NCBI RefSeq assembly: GCF_007786475.1
Contig: NZ_VNJJ01000011.1
Span: 92,442-156,441, forward strand
DNA length: 64,000 nucleotides
From: Cohnella terricola
Lineage (GTDB): Bacteria > Bacillota > Bacilli > Paenibacillales > Paenibacillaceae
Reading direction: 5' to 3'
Shown: positions 34,252 through 43,562 of the stretch, piece by piece
Layout of the letters: every line of letters begins with the position of its first letter
How positions within the stretch are numbered: the first letter of the stretch is position 1
Translations under genes and position numbers: made by a program
The notes under the pieces: generated by a model
Told to the model about the DNA's origin: nothing
The model's database searches: none
Seen by the model: the letters and a program-made list of their open reading frames with translations, nothing else

Positions 34252-34273
34252 AACATAATTTAGGGGGTTACCA

Positions 34274-35485
34274 ATGGTAGATACGCTCGTTTTCGAAGTC
34301 GGTTTGGCCATCGCGCTGCTCGCGGTCGTCGGAGTTATCGCCAGTAAATTGCGCTTTTCCGTCATTCCGTTCTATATTCTGATCGGAATGGCCGTCGGGC
34401 CTCATGCGCCCCATTTCGGTATGATTGATCTCCGTTTCATCGAAAGCTCGGTGTTCATCGATTTTCTTGGTCGGCTGGGCATCTTGTTCTTGCTCTTTTA
34501 TCTGGGTTTGGAGTTTTCCGTTACCCGGCTCGTCAAGTCCGGCAGATCAATTGTCGTTGGCGGACTCGTCTATATTGTGATCAATTTCGTCTCCGGCCTG
34601 CTTCTGGGCTGGTTCCTGGAGCTTCCGATCAAGGAAACGCTCGTCGTCTGCGGCGTCATGACCAGTTCGTCGACCGCGATCGTCGCCAAAGTGCTCGTCG
34701 ATCTGAAGCGGTCGGCGAATCCTGAGACGGAAATCATCATGGGCATGATCATGTTCGACGATTTGTTTATCGCGATCCATATGTCAATCTTGTCCGGATT
34801 GCTGTTAAGCGGCGCGGCCTCGCTCTCCGGAATTCTAATAACGACGTTCTCAGCCCTTATCTTCATCCTTCTCTTTATCATTTTCGGAAGAAGAATCATC
34901 AAGTACGTGGACAAAAAAATCAACTTTCAGTCCTCGGAATTGTTCCTGTTGGTCATTCTGGCCGCTTTGTTCCTGACGGCTGGCTTCTCGGAAACGCTGC
35001 ACGTGGCGGAAGCGATCGGAGCGCTCTTGATCGGGCTTGTCTTTGCGGATTCTGCGCATGTCAAACGGATCGAGCATTTGGTTTTGCCGTTCCGCGACAT
35101 CTTCGGCGCGATCTTCTTCTTCAGCTTCGGGCTGACGATCGATCCCCTATCGCTCGGCGGCGCGGTGTGGATGGCGGTGATCGCCGTCGTTCTGACGCTC
35201 TTGGGGAACGTAGCCTCCGGAATGGTCGCGGGAAAAATGGCCGGCATATCTGCTCGATCATCGCTGAATATTGGATTTACACTCGTATCAAGGGGAGAAT
35301 TCTCGATCATTATGGCCAGCATCGGCAAAGCCGCCGGATTGCTTCCCGCCATACAATCCTTTGCCGTCCTATACGTCCTCATTCTTTCTGTTCTAGGACC
35401 CCTTTTAACGAAGGAATCCAAGAAAATCTACAACTTTTTTCATAAGATTGCAGGCCTTACAGGAAGTAAAAAGCAAACGGGGTAA
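34274..35485 (+). CDS. khtU: K+/H+ antiporter KhtU (CPA2 family)
   Basis: Integral membrane protein of 403 residues with about 12 hydrophobic spans and the CPA2 exchanger features: an opening span LVFEVGLAIALLAVVGVIAS, FYLGLEFSVTRLVKSGR, TSSSTAIVAKVLVDL and MIMFDDLFIAIHMSILSGL, and VSRGEFSIIMASIGKAAGL. It lacks a fused RCK domain; KhtT supplies that in trans. KhtTU exports potassium and helps cells survive alkaline or methylglyoxal stress in Bacillus. GGGGTT lies just upstream of the ATG. Confidence 0.93.
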   Translation: MVDTLVFEVGLAIALLAVVGVIASKLRFSVIPFYILIGMAVGPHAPHFGMIDLRFIESSVFIDFLGRLGILFLLFYLGLEFSVTRLVKSGRSIVVGGLVYIVINFVSGLLLGWFLELPIKETLVVCGVMTSSSTAIVAKVLVDLKRSANPETEIIMGMIMFDDLFIAIHMSILSGLLLSGAASLSGILITTFSALIFILLFIIFGRRIIKYVDKKINFQSSELFLLVILAALFLTAGFSETLHVAEAIGALLIGLVFADSAHVKRIEHLVLPFRDIFGAIFFFSFGLTIDPLSLGGAVWMAVIAVVLTLLGNVASGMVAGKMAGISARSSLNIGFTLVSRGEFSIIMASIGKAAGLLPAIQSFAVLYVLILSVLGPLLTKESKKIYNFFHKIAGLTGSKKQTG

Positions 35486-35547
35486 GCGCGAGCGTTATTT
35501 TCTTGCGCCTGATCATTCCATTATCAATTGAGAAGGAGTTGACTGGG

Positions 35548-36351
35548 ATGCCACGCATGACGATAAACGGAACTTCATTGTATTACGTCGTACACGGAGA
35601 AGGAATTCCTATCATTTTCGTTCATCCTCTTGGTTTGTCGCATCAAACGTTCTTCCCTCAGCTTCGGTATTTCCGCGACTTTTGCAAGGTCGTGCTCGTG
35701 GATCTGAGAGGAAATGGGAAGTCCGGAAAGCTGGATGTGGCCGTTGACGATGTCTTGCAGACGCAATCCGAAGACCTCAAGAGGCTGCTGGACGAACTGG
35801 ATATTCCGAAGGCGGTATTTGTCGGAGTTTCCGACGGGGGAGTGTTGGTTCAGAAATTCTCGTTCTTATATCCGGAAAGGGTCATCGCGATGATTCTGTC
35901 CGATAGCTACTGCAACAATACGACGAAAGGCTTGTCCGGCAAGCTTCGCTTTGCCGTCCAAGCCGCTTCTTGGCTCACTTACTATTTACCTGGAGAGTTG
36001 TTCCTGCGATCTTTAAAGCTCACGTATTACAGGTGGAATATCGCATATAACGTTCTAAGATACGAAACGCTGAAAAAGAGACCTACGGATTGGATCAAGC
36101 AAAGATTAGCGGTCGAAAATATCGATTATCGGTTAAAGATCCGAAAGATCGAAGCGCCGGTCTTGTGTTTGACCGGGGATTTTGCGGCTTCAAGCGTTCG
36201 GCGCATGCAAGAAGTCGCCGGGCTGATTCCGGGCGCGATCTTCACCGTCATTCCGGATTCCCATGATCCGAGTAATTTGTGCCAACCTCAGCAATTCAAC
36301 GAAAAGATTGAACGTTTCATTGAATCGTTACCGGAAAGCCTACTCCGTTAG
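35548..36351 (+). CDS. Alpha/beta hydrolase
   Basis: Hydrolase-fold protein of 267 residues. The oxyanion region is [18 protein letters not shown], the acid-containing strand [14 protein letters not shown], and the nucleophile elbow GVSDGG with Ser95. The C-terminal [12 protein letters not shown] and [15 protein letters not shown] supply candidate Asp and His residues, so the triad seems complete. An upstream extension of 15 codons is open; the ATG at 35548 has AGGAG nine bases away. Substrate unknown. Its 3' end overlaps the convergent rbgA gene by 12 bases. Similar esterases or lactonases occur widely, so no narrower name is justified. Confidence 0.85.
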   Translation: MPRMTINGTSLYYVVHGEGIPIIFVHPLGLSHQTFFPQLRYFRDFCKVVLVDLRGNGKSGKLDVAVDDVLQTQSEDLKRLLDELDIPKAVFVGVSDGGVLVQKFSFLYPERVIAMILSDSYCNNTTKGLSGKLRFAVQAASWLTYYLPGELFLRSLKLTYYRWNIAYNVLRYETLKKRPTDWIKQRLAVENIDYRLKIRKIEAPVLCLTGDFAASSVRRMQEVAGLIPGAIFTVIPDSHDPSNLCQPQQFNEKIERFIESLPESLLR

Positions 36352-37212
36352 ATCCGGGCCTTCCAGCGTCATCCGTCCGAGCTTGCCGGAACGAAGATCC
36401 CGCAGGAGTAAAGTCGCCGCCTTCTCGTAATCGACGTGTCCGCCGCTGACGATACATCCTCTGCGTCTGCCGATTTTCTCGAGCACGTCGACGGCCGCCT
36501 GCATGTCAGGCAGCTCCTGCGGCAGATCTTCAAGTCCGTATCGTTCGCCTAGAGCTGAACCGTACTGCTCAACCAGCACCTTTAGAACAAAACAGGCGAC
36601 TTCGTCGATATGGATCACATCTTCCTTGATCGCTCCCGTTGCGGCCAGTCGGAATCCGGCGACCGGATCGTCGAACTTCGGCCACAAAATTCCCGGCGTA
36701 TCCAGCAGTTCCAACTCTCCTCCGAACCGGATCCACTGCTGGCCCTTGGTTACGCCCGGGCGGTCGCCCGTAAGCGCGATGTTTCGTCCCGCGAGTCGAT
36801 TGATCAAAGTGGATTTACCGACGTTCGGAATGCCGACGATTAATGCGCGAATCGGCCGGGGTTTCATGCCTTTATTGATCTGACGCTCGATTTTCTCTTT
36901 GAGCAGCTCTTTCGCTTTGCCCGCGATCTCTTTCACTCCGGTGCCCGCGTTCGCGTCGAGTGCATGCGTCGCCAGACCTTTCGAGCGAAAATACCGACTC
37001 CATTCCGCAGTCGCGTCGGGATCGGCCAAATCCGCTTTATTCAGCAGCACAAGCCGGGGTTTCGTACCCGTGATCTCATCCACCATCGGATTACGGCTCG
37101 ATTGCGGAATTCTTGCGTCAAGCAACTCGAATACGACGTCGATCAGCTTCAGCTTCTCTTCGATCTGCCTTCTTGCCCGGGTCATGTGGCCGGGAAACCA
37201 TTGAATCGACAT
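36340..37212 (-). CDS. rbgA: Ribosome biogenesis GTPase RbgA (YlqF)
   Basis: Circularly permuted GTPase of 290 residues needed for late 50S assembly. It starts [20 protein letters not shown], and the motifs come in the permuted order: G4 ([12 protein letters not shown]), then G1 ([17 protein letters not shown]), then G3 ([12 protein letters not shown]). The C-terminal ANTAR-like domain ([20 protein letters not shown]) is present. A GTG at 37221 is possible; the ATG at 37212 has AGAGGTG six bases away and fits the family. Its stop lies inside the opposing hydrolase gene. In B. subtilis it follows rplS directly; here lepB lies between. Confidence 0.96.
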   Translation of the reverse strand: MSIQWFPGHMTRARRQIEEKLKLIDVVFELLDARIPQSSRNPMVDEITGTKPRLVLLNKADLADPDATAEWSRYFRSKGLATHALDANAGTGVKEIAGKAKELLKEKIERQINKGMKPRPIRALIVGIPNVGKSTLINRLAGRNIALTGDRPGVTKGQQWIRFGGELELLDTPGILWPKFDDPVAGFRLAATGAIKEDVIHIDEVACFVLKVLVEQYGSALGERYGLEDLPQELPDMQAAVDVLEKIGRRRGCIVSGGHVDYEKAATLLLRDLRSGKLGRMTLEGPDLTE

Positions 37213-37239
37213 TATGTTCACCTCTATTACCTATGAAAA

Positions 37240-37263
37240 CGCGAGGGGATTCTCCCCTCGCTT
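37240..37263. terminator. Bidirectional hairpin between lepB and rbgA
   Basis: GCGAGGGGA pairs with TCCCCTCGC around a short loop, with a six-T tract on the plus side and TTTT on the minus side. It follows lepB by about 6 bases and could stop lepB transcription as well as plus-strand transcripts running past the hydrolase gene. Confidence 0.7.
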
Positions 37264-37268
37264 TTTTA

Positions 37269-37976
37269 TTATTTTACCAATTTGAATTCCTTGATCGGCC
37301 AGAAGATCAAATCCGCGCGCCCGACGATCCGGTCTACTGGGATGTAACCGATCATCCGGCTGTCTTCGCTGTTCGAACGATTGTCGCCCATGACGAACAC
37401 GGTGCCTTCCGGAACGACTCCGTCCGGGAACGAGCCGTTCGGGAAGTTGGAACGATCCTCGTTGTAGCGATTATATAGGACGCCTTGGGAGTGGGCTTTC
37501 TCGTAAGCCCCCTTCAAGTAAGTCTCGTCTAACGGTTGCCCGTTTATGTACACTTGGTCGCCATCTACTTTAACCGTCTCGCCCGGCAAAGCGATCACCC
37601 TCTTGATGAAATCCCGGCCTTCTTCCGGAACGTGGAAGACGATGACTTCTCCGCGCTTCGGCTTGCGGATATCGTAGATGATTTTGTTGACGATAATGCG
37701 TTCGCGGTTCCAGAAATTCGGCTCCATCGACGGGCCGTCGACGATGAACGGGCTGACCAGGAACCACCGGATGACAAGCACGAGAATTCCGGCAATCGCC
37801 AGCGCCTTGATCCATTCCGTCAATTCGTTTTTCGAACCTGACCGATTACGCTTGTTCGACCTGCTGGCTACGGATTCGTATTCGTTTACTTCAGCCGACG
37901 CCGGGTTCTGTTCGCTAACCGAATGTTGATCTAGTTCGGCTGATTCGTTTGGTTTGGAATTGTGGTTTTGGTCCAT
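37269..37976 (-). CDS. lepB: Signal peptidase I
   Basis: Membrane peptidase of 235 residues that releases secreted proteins from their signal peptides. A polar, Asn/Ser-rich cytoplasmic N-terminus of about 52 residues precedes a single membrane helix (55-75, WIKALAIAGILVLVIRWFL). The catalytic Ser83 lies in VDGPSMEPNFW and the general-base Lys125 in GRDFIKRVIALPGE; the signature GDNRSNSEDSR follows. The start at ATG 37976 has AGAGG nine bases away. A terminator separates it from rplS. Confidence 0.95.
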   Translation of the reverse strand: MDQNHNSKPNESAELDQHSVSEQNPASAEVNEYESVASRSNKRNRSGSKNELTEWIKALAIAGILVLVIRWFLVSPFIVDGPSMEPNFWNRERIIVNKIIYDIRKPKRGEVIVFHVPEEGRDFIKRVIALPGETVKVDGDQVYINGQPLDETYLKGAYEKAHSQGVLYNRYNEDRSNFPNGSFPDGVVPEGTVFVMGDNRSNSEDSRMIGYIPVDRIVGRADLIFWPIKEFKLVK

Positions 37977-38009
37977 TCGCAATCGCCTCTAGCTTTCTAT
38001 TGGAAAATG

Positions 38010-38046
38010 CAAAAAGGAGGACTTGAACGTTGCCAAGCCCTCCTCT
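38010..38046 (-). terminator. Terminator of rplS
   Basis: AGGAGG-GCTTG pairs with CAAGT-CCTCCT around a short loop and is followed by TTTTTGC on the minus strand, a few bases past the rplS stop. Confidence 0.85.
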
Positions 38047-38054
38047 GTCGTCCA

Positions 38055-38399
38055 TTATCGAATTTCTTTGATACGGGCTGCTTTACCCCGCAGGTTGCGA
38101 AGGTAGTACAGTTTCGCGCGGCGAACTTTACCGCGGCGTGCCACTTCGATTTTCTCGATGCGTGGGGAATGTACCGGGAAGGCACGTTCTACGCCGACGC
38201 CGTACGAGATTTTACGAACCGTGAAAGTTTCGCTGATTCCGCCGCCGCGACGTTTGATAACAACGCCTTCGAACAGCTGAACGCGCTCACGGGATCCCTC
38301 GACGACTTTCACGTAAACTTTCAGCGTATCGCCAGGACGGAAACTAGGAACATCCTTGCGCAATAGCTCTTGCGTGATCGCTTGAATAAGATTGCTCAT
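38055..38399 (-). CDS. rplS: 50S ribosomal protein L19
   Basis: Protein of 114 residues at the 30S-50S interface. The start [20 protein letters not shown] and the blocks [40 protein letters not shown] and [16 protein letters not shown] cover the whole L19 family. An ATG at 38420 is open, but its extension contains the AAGGAG site used by the ATG at 38399. It has its own promoter and a structured leader of about 140 nt, so it can be transcribed apart from trmD. Confidence 0.97.
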   Translation of the reverse strand: MSNLIQAITQELLRKDVPSFRPGDTLKVYVKVVEGSRERVQLFEGVVIKRRGGGISETFTVRKISYGVGVERAFPVHSPRIEKIEVARRGKVRRAKLYYLRNLRGKAARIKEIR

Positions 38400-38420
38400 T
38401 TGCGTGTTCACTCCTTCCAT

Positions 38421-38540
38421 AACAGACGTTCGTACCCCGCTCCCCGAATGTTCGCACCCGGATCATGACGTGTAGAGGACCGTCCTACTCTTGCCGTTCT
38501 TTGTGACGTTCCGTCGCCGGAACACAAAGACAGAACAACA
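38421..38540 (-). ncRNA. rplS (L19) structured mRNA leader
   Basis: The leader between the rplS promoter and gene contains a strong hairpin at 38499-38529: CTTTGTG/CACAAAG outer stem, TTCCG/CGGAA inner stem and a GCGA tetraloop. L19 leaders with autogenous control are known in Bacillota (the L19_leader RNA family), and this is the same position. I cannot verify a covariance-model match by eye, so the family name is an inference. Confidence 0.5.
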
Positions 38541-38546
38541 TTTGAA

Positions 38547-38575
38547 ATTTTAACATATCCGCGCCTAAATTACAA
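38547..38575 (-). promoter_or_regulatory. Sigma-A promoter of rplS
   Basis: TTGTAA (-35) and TAAAAT (-10) are separated by exactly 17 bases on the minus strand. The -35 lies close to the trmD stop codon at 38579. Transcription would start near 38540, giving the leader described separately. Confidence 0.7.
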
Positions 38576-38578
38576 CAG

Positions 38579-39358
38579 TTATGATGGTGGATTTTCCGGA
38601 TTTTCCCGTTCGGCTTTCACACGCTCCAGCCACTTCCGTTCTTCCGGCGCCAAACTCGCGTTCTCAAGCAGCTCCGGCCGCCGCGTCAGCGTTCGTTCCA
38701 GCGACTGCCTCCTCCGCCATTTATCAATCTCCGCATGGTGTCCTGACAACAGTTCGTCGGGTACTTTCCAGCCTCGGAACTCCGCGGGGCGCGTATAATG
38801 CGGGTATTCCAACAGACCGTCGCTGAAGGAGTCCGTTACCGCTGACTGCTCGTTGCCAAGCACGCCGGGAAGCAACCGGACGACCGCATCCACGACAACC
38901 ATCGCGGGAAGTTCTCCGCCCGTCAGCACGTAATCGCCGACGGACAGTTCATCCGTTACCAGGTATTCCCGTATGCGTTCGTCGTACCCTTCGTAATGCC
39001 CGCAAATAAAGATGAGGTGCGATTCCTCGGACAGCTCCCGGGCGATCTCCTGCGAGAACGGTTTGCCTTGGGGACACATCAGAATGATTCGTGGCTTCTT
39101 CGCTTCGCCAAGGCCCGCTTGTTCCCTCTGCTCCATTAGATGCTCGACCGCCCCGAAGATCGGCTCGGCCTTGAGCACCATGCCTCCTCCGCCGCCGTAC
39201 GGCGTGTCGTCGACTGTATTGTGCTTATTATTCGCAAAATCGCGGAAATTAACGGTATTCAGCGATACGATGCCTTTTTCCCCTGCTTTGCCCAATATGC
39301 TCGAACCGAACACGCCGGTGAACATTTCCGGGAACAAAGTGAGTACGTCAACGCGCAT
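38579..39358 (-). CDS. trmD: tRNA (guanine-N1)-methyltransferase TrmD
   Basis: SPOUT enzyme of 259 residues that makes m1G37 next to the anticodon and so prevents frameshifting. The start [20 protein letters not shown], the segment [20 protein letters not shown], and the knot region [20 protein letters not shown] plus [20 protein letters not shown] are characteristic; [15 protein letters not shown] contains the catalytic Asp region. The ATG is one base past the rimM stop, so translation is coupled. Confidence 0.97.
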   Translation of the reverse strand: MRVDVLTLFPEMFTGVFGSSILGKAGEKGIVSLNTVNFRDFANNKHNTVDDTPYGGGGGMVLKAEPIFGAVEHLMEQREQAGLGEAKKPRIILMCPQGKPFSQEIARELSEESHLIFICGHYEGYDERIREYLVTDELSVGDYVLTGGELPAMVVVDAVVRLLPGVLGNEQSAVTDSFSDGLLEYPHYTRPAEFRGWKVPDELLSGHHAEIDKWRRRQSLERTLTRRPELLENASLAPEERKWLERVKAERENPENPPS

Positions 39359-39359
39359 G

Positions 39360-39881
39360 TTACAGCAATCCTTCCATCAGATGCACTTTGATTTTGCGGG
39401 CGGCAACATCGACATCGAGAACGACTTCGTCGATGACCGGCAACAGCAGCTCTTTGCCCTTGGGCATTCTCACGACCCAAACGTCGTTCGCCCCTGGAGA
39501 CAAAATGTCGGTCACCTCGCCGAGCGGCTCGCCTTCCTCCGTTACGACCGCGCAGCCAATAATATCGCGGTAATAAAATTCCCCTTCGGATAACGGCACG
39601 CGATCTTCTTCGGTGACTTTAAGCTCCCAGCCTTTATATTTTTCCACTTGGTTAATGTTGTCGAAGCCTTTGAGCCGTACGACGAACATCTTTTTCTGTT
39701 CCCGCGCCCCGGTGATTTCCACGGTGATCGGCTCGCCAGCATCCGGAGGAACCATAATCAGCTTGTTGCCCGGTTTGAACCGCACTTCGGGAAAATCCGT
39801 CTGTGGCCATATTTTAAGCTCGCCTCGGATACCGTGCGTGTTGACGACTTTGCCGATATTGAGCAAGCGCTCGTCCGACAT
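39360..39881 (-). CDS. rimM: Ribosome maturation factor RimM
   Basis: Protein of 173 residues that binds S19 and helps mature the 30S head. The N-terminal RimM domain begins [20 protein letters not shown], and the C-terminal PRC-barrel contains [20 protein letters not shown] and [27 protein letters not shown] precedes the ATG. It is cotranscribed with trmD. B. subtilis ylqD, normally found just upstream, is absent here. Confidence 0.96.
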   Translation of the reverse strand: MSDERLLNIGKVVNTHGIRGELKIWPQTDFPEVRFKPGNKLIMVPPDAGEPITVEITGAREQKKMFVVRLKGFDNINQVEKYKGWELKVTEEDRVPLSEGEFYYRDIIGCAVVTEEGEPLGEVTDILSPGANDVWVVRMPKGKELLLPVIDEVVLDVDVAARKIKVHLMEGLL

Positions 39882-39994
39882 GGAATGAACTCCCTTCGAT
39901 TCTTATGTAAGAGACATCTTGTTATGCAATGTTGCGCCTTACGTCAGTACCTATCATATAGCACCGGGGGCAACAAGCGCAAATATGGCGCAAA

Positions 39995-40027
39995 GGGCCG
40001 TACCATGTAGATTACACGGTACGGCCC
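39995..40027. terminator. Strong hairpin between khpA and rimM
   Basis: A 10-bp perfect stem (GGGCCGTACC/GGTACGGCCC) with a 13-base loop lies 9 bases past khpA. On the minus strand it is followed by only TTTGCG, so it may attenuate or process the transcript instead of stopping it completely. Confidence 0.5.
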
Positions 40028-40036
40028 CTACGCCTA

Positions 40037-40270
40037 TTATTCCGAAACAATATCCACGATGACGCGCTTCCGCTCCTTAACCGCAGCGGAAGAGACAACC
40101 GTACGTAACGCTTTCGCGATACGTCCCTGCTTGCCGATTACTTTGCCGACATCGTCGGGATGAACGGAAAGCTCGTACACCAGGCCTCTCGCGTCTTCCT
40201 TGACCTGAATCTGCACGTCTTCCGGATGATCCACGAGCGCTCGGGCAATGACCTGAATCAATTGTTCCAT
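40037..40270 (-). CDS. khpA: KH-domain RNA-binding protein KhpA (YlqC)
   Basis: Protein of 77 residues made of a single KH domain. The GxxG loop is KVIGKQGRIAKALRTVV, followed by the KRVIVDIV strand. KhpA pairs with KhpB in Gram-positives and affects cell elongation and small-RNA regulation. It sits between rpsP and rimM, the standard location, and starts 26 bases after rpsP. Confidence 0.95.
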   Translation of the reverse strand: MEQLIQVIARALVDHPEDVQIQVKEDARGLVYELSVHPDDVGKVIGKQGRIAKALRTVVSSAAVKERKRVIVDIVSE

Positions 40271-40295
40271 GGCTCAGCCCTCCGGTCAGTGGCGA

Positions 40296-40568
40296 TTACT
40301 TCTGGAGTTTGGATTCGTGGAATTTTTTCAAAACGCCGGCTTTGCTAAGAAGATTGCGAACGGTATCGGAAGCTTGCGCGCCGTTTTGCAGCCACTTCAA
40401 AGCTTTCTCCTCGTCGATTTGTACTTGAGCCGGTTGAGCAACCGGATTGTACACGCCGATTTCTTCAATAAAACGGCCATCGCGCGGGGAACGGGAATCC
40501 GAAACAACTACACGATAGAACGGAGCTTTGTGAGCACCGATCCGTTTCAAACGAATACGTACTGCCAT
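40296..40568 (-). CDS. rpsP: 30S ribosomal protein S16
   Basis: Protein of 90 residues covering the full family: [60 protein letters not shown] and [21 protein letters not shown] strong AAGGAGGT site precedes the ATG. It links ffh upstream with khpA downstream in the same operon. Confidence 0.97.
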   Translation of the reverse strand: MAVRIRLKRIGAHKAPFYRVVVSDSRSPRDGRFIEEIGVYNPVAQPAQVQIDEEKALKWLQNGAQASDTVRNLLSKAGVLKKFHESKLQK

Positions 40569-40611
40569 TAACTTTCACCTCCTTGCAAAGAGTCGGGAAC
40601 TCGTTTTCCTT

Positions 40612-41997
40612 CTAGAAAGGAAACTTCATATTTTTGCCGCCCTTGCCTCCGAACATGCCTTTCAGAGCTTTCATTCCGCCCTTCGGCCCTTTCGGACCCA
40701 TCATGCCGGAGAACTGCTTCATCATCTTCTTCATATCCTCGAACTGCCTCAGCAGCCGATTTACGTCGGCCAGTGTCGTGCCGCTGCCCGCGGCAATTCT
40801 TTTGCGACGGCTGTAGTTGATAATGTCGGGCTTTTTCTTCTCCGCCTTCGTCATCGACTTGGCGATCGCTTCGGTACGGGCGATCTGCTTCTCGTCGATC
40901 TTGAAGTTCGGATTATTCTTGACTTTGTTCATGCCAGGCAGCATGTCGAGCAGTTGATCGAGCGGCCCCATTCGGCGAACTTGCTCCATCTGTTCGAGGA
41001 AGTCGTCGAAGGTGAAGTCCGCGTTGCGCATTTTGCGCTCCATCTCAGCCGCTTTCTCCGCGTCCATATTGGTTTGCGCCTTCTCGATCAGCGAGAGCAT
41101 ATCGCCCATCCCGAGAATCCGCGATGCCATCCGGTCCGGATGGAACGGTTCAAGCTGGTCGATCTTCTCGCCCGTTGACGCGAACTTGATTGGACAGCCG
41201 GTCACGGCTTTGACCGACAACGCCGCGCCGCCGCGCGTATCGCCGTCGAGCTTCGTCAGCACGACACCGGTCAGCGCTAGCTGCTCGTGGAAGCTCTTCG
41301 CGACGTTTACGGCTTCTTGCCCCGTCATCGCGTCGACGACAAGCAGCACTTCGTCGGGCTTAACCGCGGCATGAATGTCCTTGATTTCCTGCATGAGCTC
41401 TTCGTCGATCTGCAGGCGGCCCGCCGTATCGATCAGAACGTAATCATTGCCTTGATCTTTCGCCAATTGGACGCCTTGCTTCGCGATCTCGACGGGACTG
41501 ATCTTATCGCCAAGCGTGAACACTTGAGCACCGATCTGTTCGCCGAGCACTTGCAATTGCTTGATCGCGGCGGGGCGATAAATATCGCCCGCGACGAGTA
41601 GCGGCTTATGATTCTGGGATTGAAGCAGCTTGGCCAACTTGCCGGTCAAGGTCGTCTTACCGGCCCCTTGCAGACCGGCCATCAGAATGACGGTCGGCGG
41701 TTTGTTCGCCTTGGCAAGCTTCTCCTGCGTTCCGCCCATCAACTCGGTTAATTCCTTGTTGACGATGTCGATAATCACCATCGCGGGCGTAAAGCTCTTC
41801 TGCACTTCGATGCCGGTGGCTTGTTCTTTCACCTTCGCGATAAAATCTTTGACGACTTTGAAGTTGACGTCCGCTTCCAGCAGAGCCAGTCGAACTTCCC
41901 GCATCGCTTCGTTAACGTCGTCCTCCGAAACTTTGCCTCGGCCCTTCAGCTTTCCAAACACGTTCTGCAGCCGGGTCGTTAATCCTTCGAATGCCAT
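40612..41997 (-). CDS. ffh: Signal recognition particle GTPase Ffh
   Basis: SRP54 homologue of 461 residues. N domain (MAFEGLTTRLQNVFGKLKGR), then the GTPase with P-loop AGLQGAGKTT (107-116), DTAGR and TKLDGDTRGGAALS motifs, then the methionine-rich M domain (about 300-461), which binds signal peptides and SRP RNA (MGPLDQLLDMLPGMNKVKNN, RRKRIAAGSGTTLADVNRLL). The tail is Gly/Met/Lys-rich. It lies downstream of ylxM and upstream of rpsP as in Bacillus. Confidence 0.97.
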   Translation of the reverse strand: MAFEGLTTRLQNVFGKLKGRGKVSEDDVNEAMREVRLALLEADVNFKVVKDFIAKVKEQATGIEVQKSFTPAMVIIDIVNKELTELMGGTQEKLAKANKPPTVILMAGLQGAGKTTLTGKLAKLLQSQNHKPLLVAGDIYRPAAIKQLQVLGEQIGAQVFTLGDKISPVEIAKQGVQLAKDQGNDYVLIDTAGRLQIDEELMQEIKDIHAAVKPDEVLLVVDAMTGQEAVNVAKSFHEQLALTGVVLTKLDGDTRGGAALSVKAVTGCPIKFASTGEKIDQLEPFHPDRMASRILGMGDMLSLIEKAQTNMDAEKAAEMERKMRNADFTFDDFLEQMEQVRRMGPLDQLLDMLPGMNKVKNNPNFKIDEKQIARTEAIAKSMTKAEKKKPDIINYSRRKRIAAGSGTTLADVNRLLRQFEDMKKMMKQFSGMMGPKGPKGGMKALKGMFGGKGGKNMKFPF

Positions 41998-42063
41998 ATT
42001 CCCATCCCCCCTTCGGAACGGTTACTTCATATTCATAATGGTTACCGATGCGGCCTCGATCCG

Positions 42064-42414
42064 TCATTCCGCGTTTCGCAGCAGGGCGGCCGTATCCGCC
42101 AGCGGCTTGCGCCATTGTTCCGGCAAGCCGGCGATCTGCGCTTCCAGCAATTCGATGCCCGCGTTCAGCCGATTGTGCCGATCCGCAAGACGGAGCTTGG
42201 ACTCGTAATCTTCCAGCACCTGCTCCGCCCGCTTCAAATGCTCGTATACCGCTTGTCTGCTAATCTGGAAGTCGGCGGCGATTTCGCCCAATGTATAGTC
42301 ATCGTGAAAATAACATTTCAAGAACGTCTGCTGCTTGTCGGTTAACAATGGTCCGTAAAAGTCAAACAGCACATTGATTCGGTTCGTCTTCTCGAGCGCG
42401 TTCTCCCCGTGCAC
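42064..42414 (-). CDS. ylxM: SRP-associated DNA-binding-like protein YlxM
   Basis: Protein of 116 residues with a sigma-70-region-4-like helix-turn-helix ([40 protein letters not shown]). In streptococci YlxM associates with SRP and modulates its activity. The second half is helical. Start is a GTG at 42414 with AGGAG eight bases away. The gene lies between ftsY and ffh, an arrangement conserved across Bacillota. Confidence 0.94.
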   Translation of the reverse strand: MHGENALEKTNRINVLFDFYGPLLTDKQQTFLKCYFHDDYTLGEIAADFQISRQAVYEHLKRAEQVLEDYESKLRLADRHNRLNAGIELLEAQIAGLPEQWRKPLADTAALLRNAE

Positions 42415-42533
42415 AATGGCTGCTCCTTTCCTAACGTGTCAAGGATGATCCCTTTACAACCAATCATATTGCCTATCATACCGAAAAGAAAATAAGATGT
42501 CAAGGCAAATACCTTAACATCTTAAAGTCACGA

Positions 42534-43541
42534 TCAAGTATTTTCCGGCTCATCCGCCTGTTCCTCGGTTCCGGCCATGCCCGCGAACAACGCGTGGACG
42601 AACTGATCGGCATCGAACTGCTGCAAATCGTCCATTTGCTCTCCCAAGCCGACGAACTTCACGGGCAAACTCAGCTCATTGCGGATCGCGATGACGATTC
42701 CGCCTTTGGCCGTGCCGTCCAGCTTCGTCAGGACAAGACCCGTCACGCCGCTTTTCTCGCCGAACAGCTTCGCTTGCTGAAGCGCGTTCTGACCCGTTGT
42801 CGCATCGAGGACAAGCAGCGTCTCATGCGGAGCGCTCGGAATTTCGCGTTGAATGACGCGATGGATTTTGGCGAGCTCCTCCATCAGATTGTGCTTGTTC
42901 TGCAGACGACCGGCGGTGTCGCAGATCAGCACGTCGACGTTGCGTCTCTTGGCTTCCTGAACGGCGTCAAACATAACCGCAGCCGGATCCGATCCGGACT
43001 CCTGCTTGATCACGTCGACTCCGACGCGCTGCCCCCATACTTCAAGCTGCTCGATCGCACCAGCCCGGAACGTATCTCCCGCCGCGAGCAGTACGTTCTT
43101 CCCTTGCTGCTTATAACGCCAAGCCAGCTTGCCAATTGTCGTTGTCTTTCCGACGCCGTTGACGCCGACGAACAGAATGACGGTAATCCCGTTCGGATTT
43201 TCCTTCATGCCGACTTCGTCGTCCGATCCGCGCAGCATCTCGACGAGCTTCTCCGACAAGATCGGCTGGAGCTCCGCAGGCTCTTCGATTTTCCGCTTTT
43301 TCACTTCTGCGCGCAGTTCGTCGATCAGCTCCATGACCGTATTTACGCCCACGTCCGCGCCGATCAGAATTTCTTCGAGTTCTTCGAAAAATTCCTCGTC
43401 GATCTTCTTACGCCGGCTGAACAGCTCTCCCACTTTGCCGACCAGCGCGTCGCGCGTCTTCGTCAAGCCTTCGCGGAATTTGCTTGTCACCGCCTCCGTC
43501 TTGGAAGCGATGCTTTCCTTTAATCTCTTGAAAAAACTCAT
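42534..43541 (-). CDS. ftsY: Signal recognition particle receptor FtsY
   Basis: SRP receptor GTPase of 335 residues. It has a short, basic N-terminal region in place of the long acidic A domain of E. coli, then the N domain, then the G domain with P-loop VGVNGVGKTT (125-134), DTAGRLQNKHNLMEEL, TKLDGTAKGGIVIAI and the closing GLGEQMDDLQQFDADQF. It is 21 bases downstream of smc, the usual arrangement. Confidence 0.97.
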   Translation of the reverse strand: MSFFKRLKESIASKTEAVTSKFREGLTKTRDALVGKVGELFSRRKKIDEEFFEELEEILIGADVGVNTVMELIDELRAEVKKRKIEEPAELQPILSEKLVEMLRGSDDEVGMKENPNGITVILFVGVNGVGKTTTIGKLAWRYKQQGKNVLLAAGDTFRAGAIEQLEVWGQRVGVDVIKQESGSDPAAVMFDAVQEAKRRNVDVLICDTAGRLQNKHNLMEELAKIHRVIQREIPSAPHETLLVLDATTGQNALQQAKLFGEKSGVTGLVLTKLDGTAKGGIVIAIRNELSLPVKFVGLGEQMDDLQQFDADQFVHALFAGMAGTEEQADEPENT

Positions 43542-43562
43542 ATTCGTTCCTCCAACTTCTCT

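Noticed and set aside
36340..36351. Regulatory meaning of the convergent 12-bp overlap of the hydrolase and rbgA
   Set aside because: Short convergent overlaps are common; nothing else in the sequence points to antisense control.
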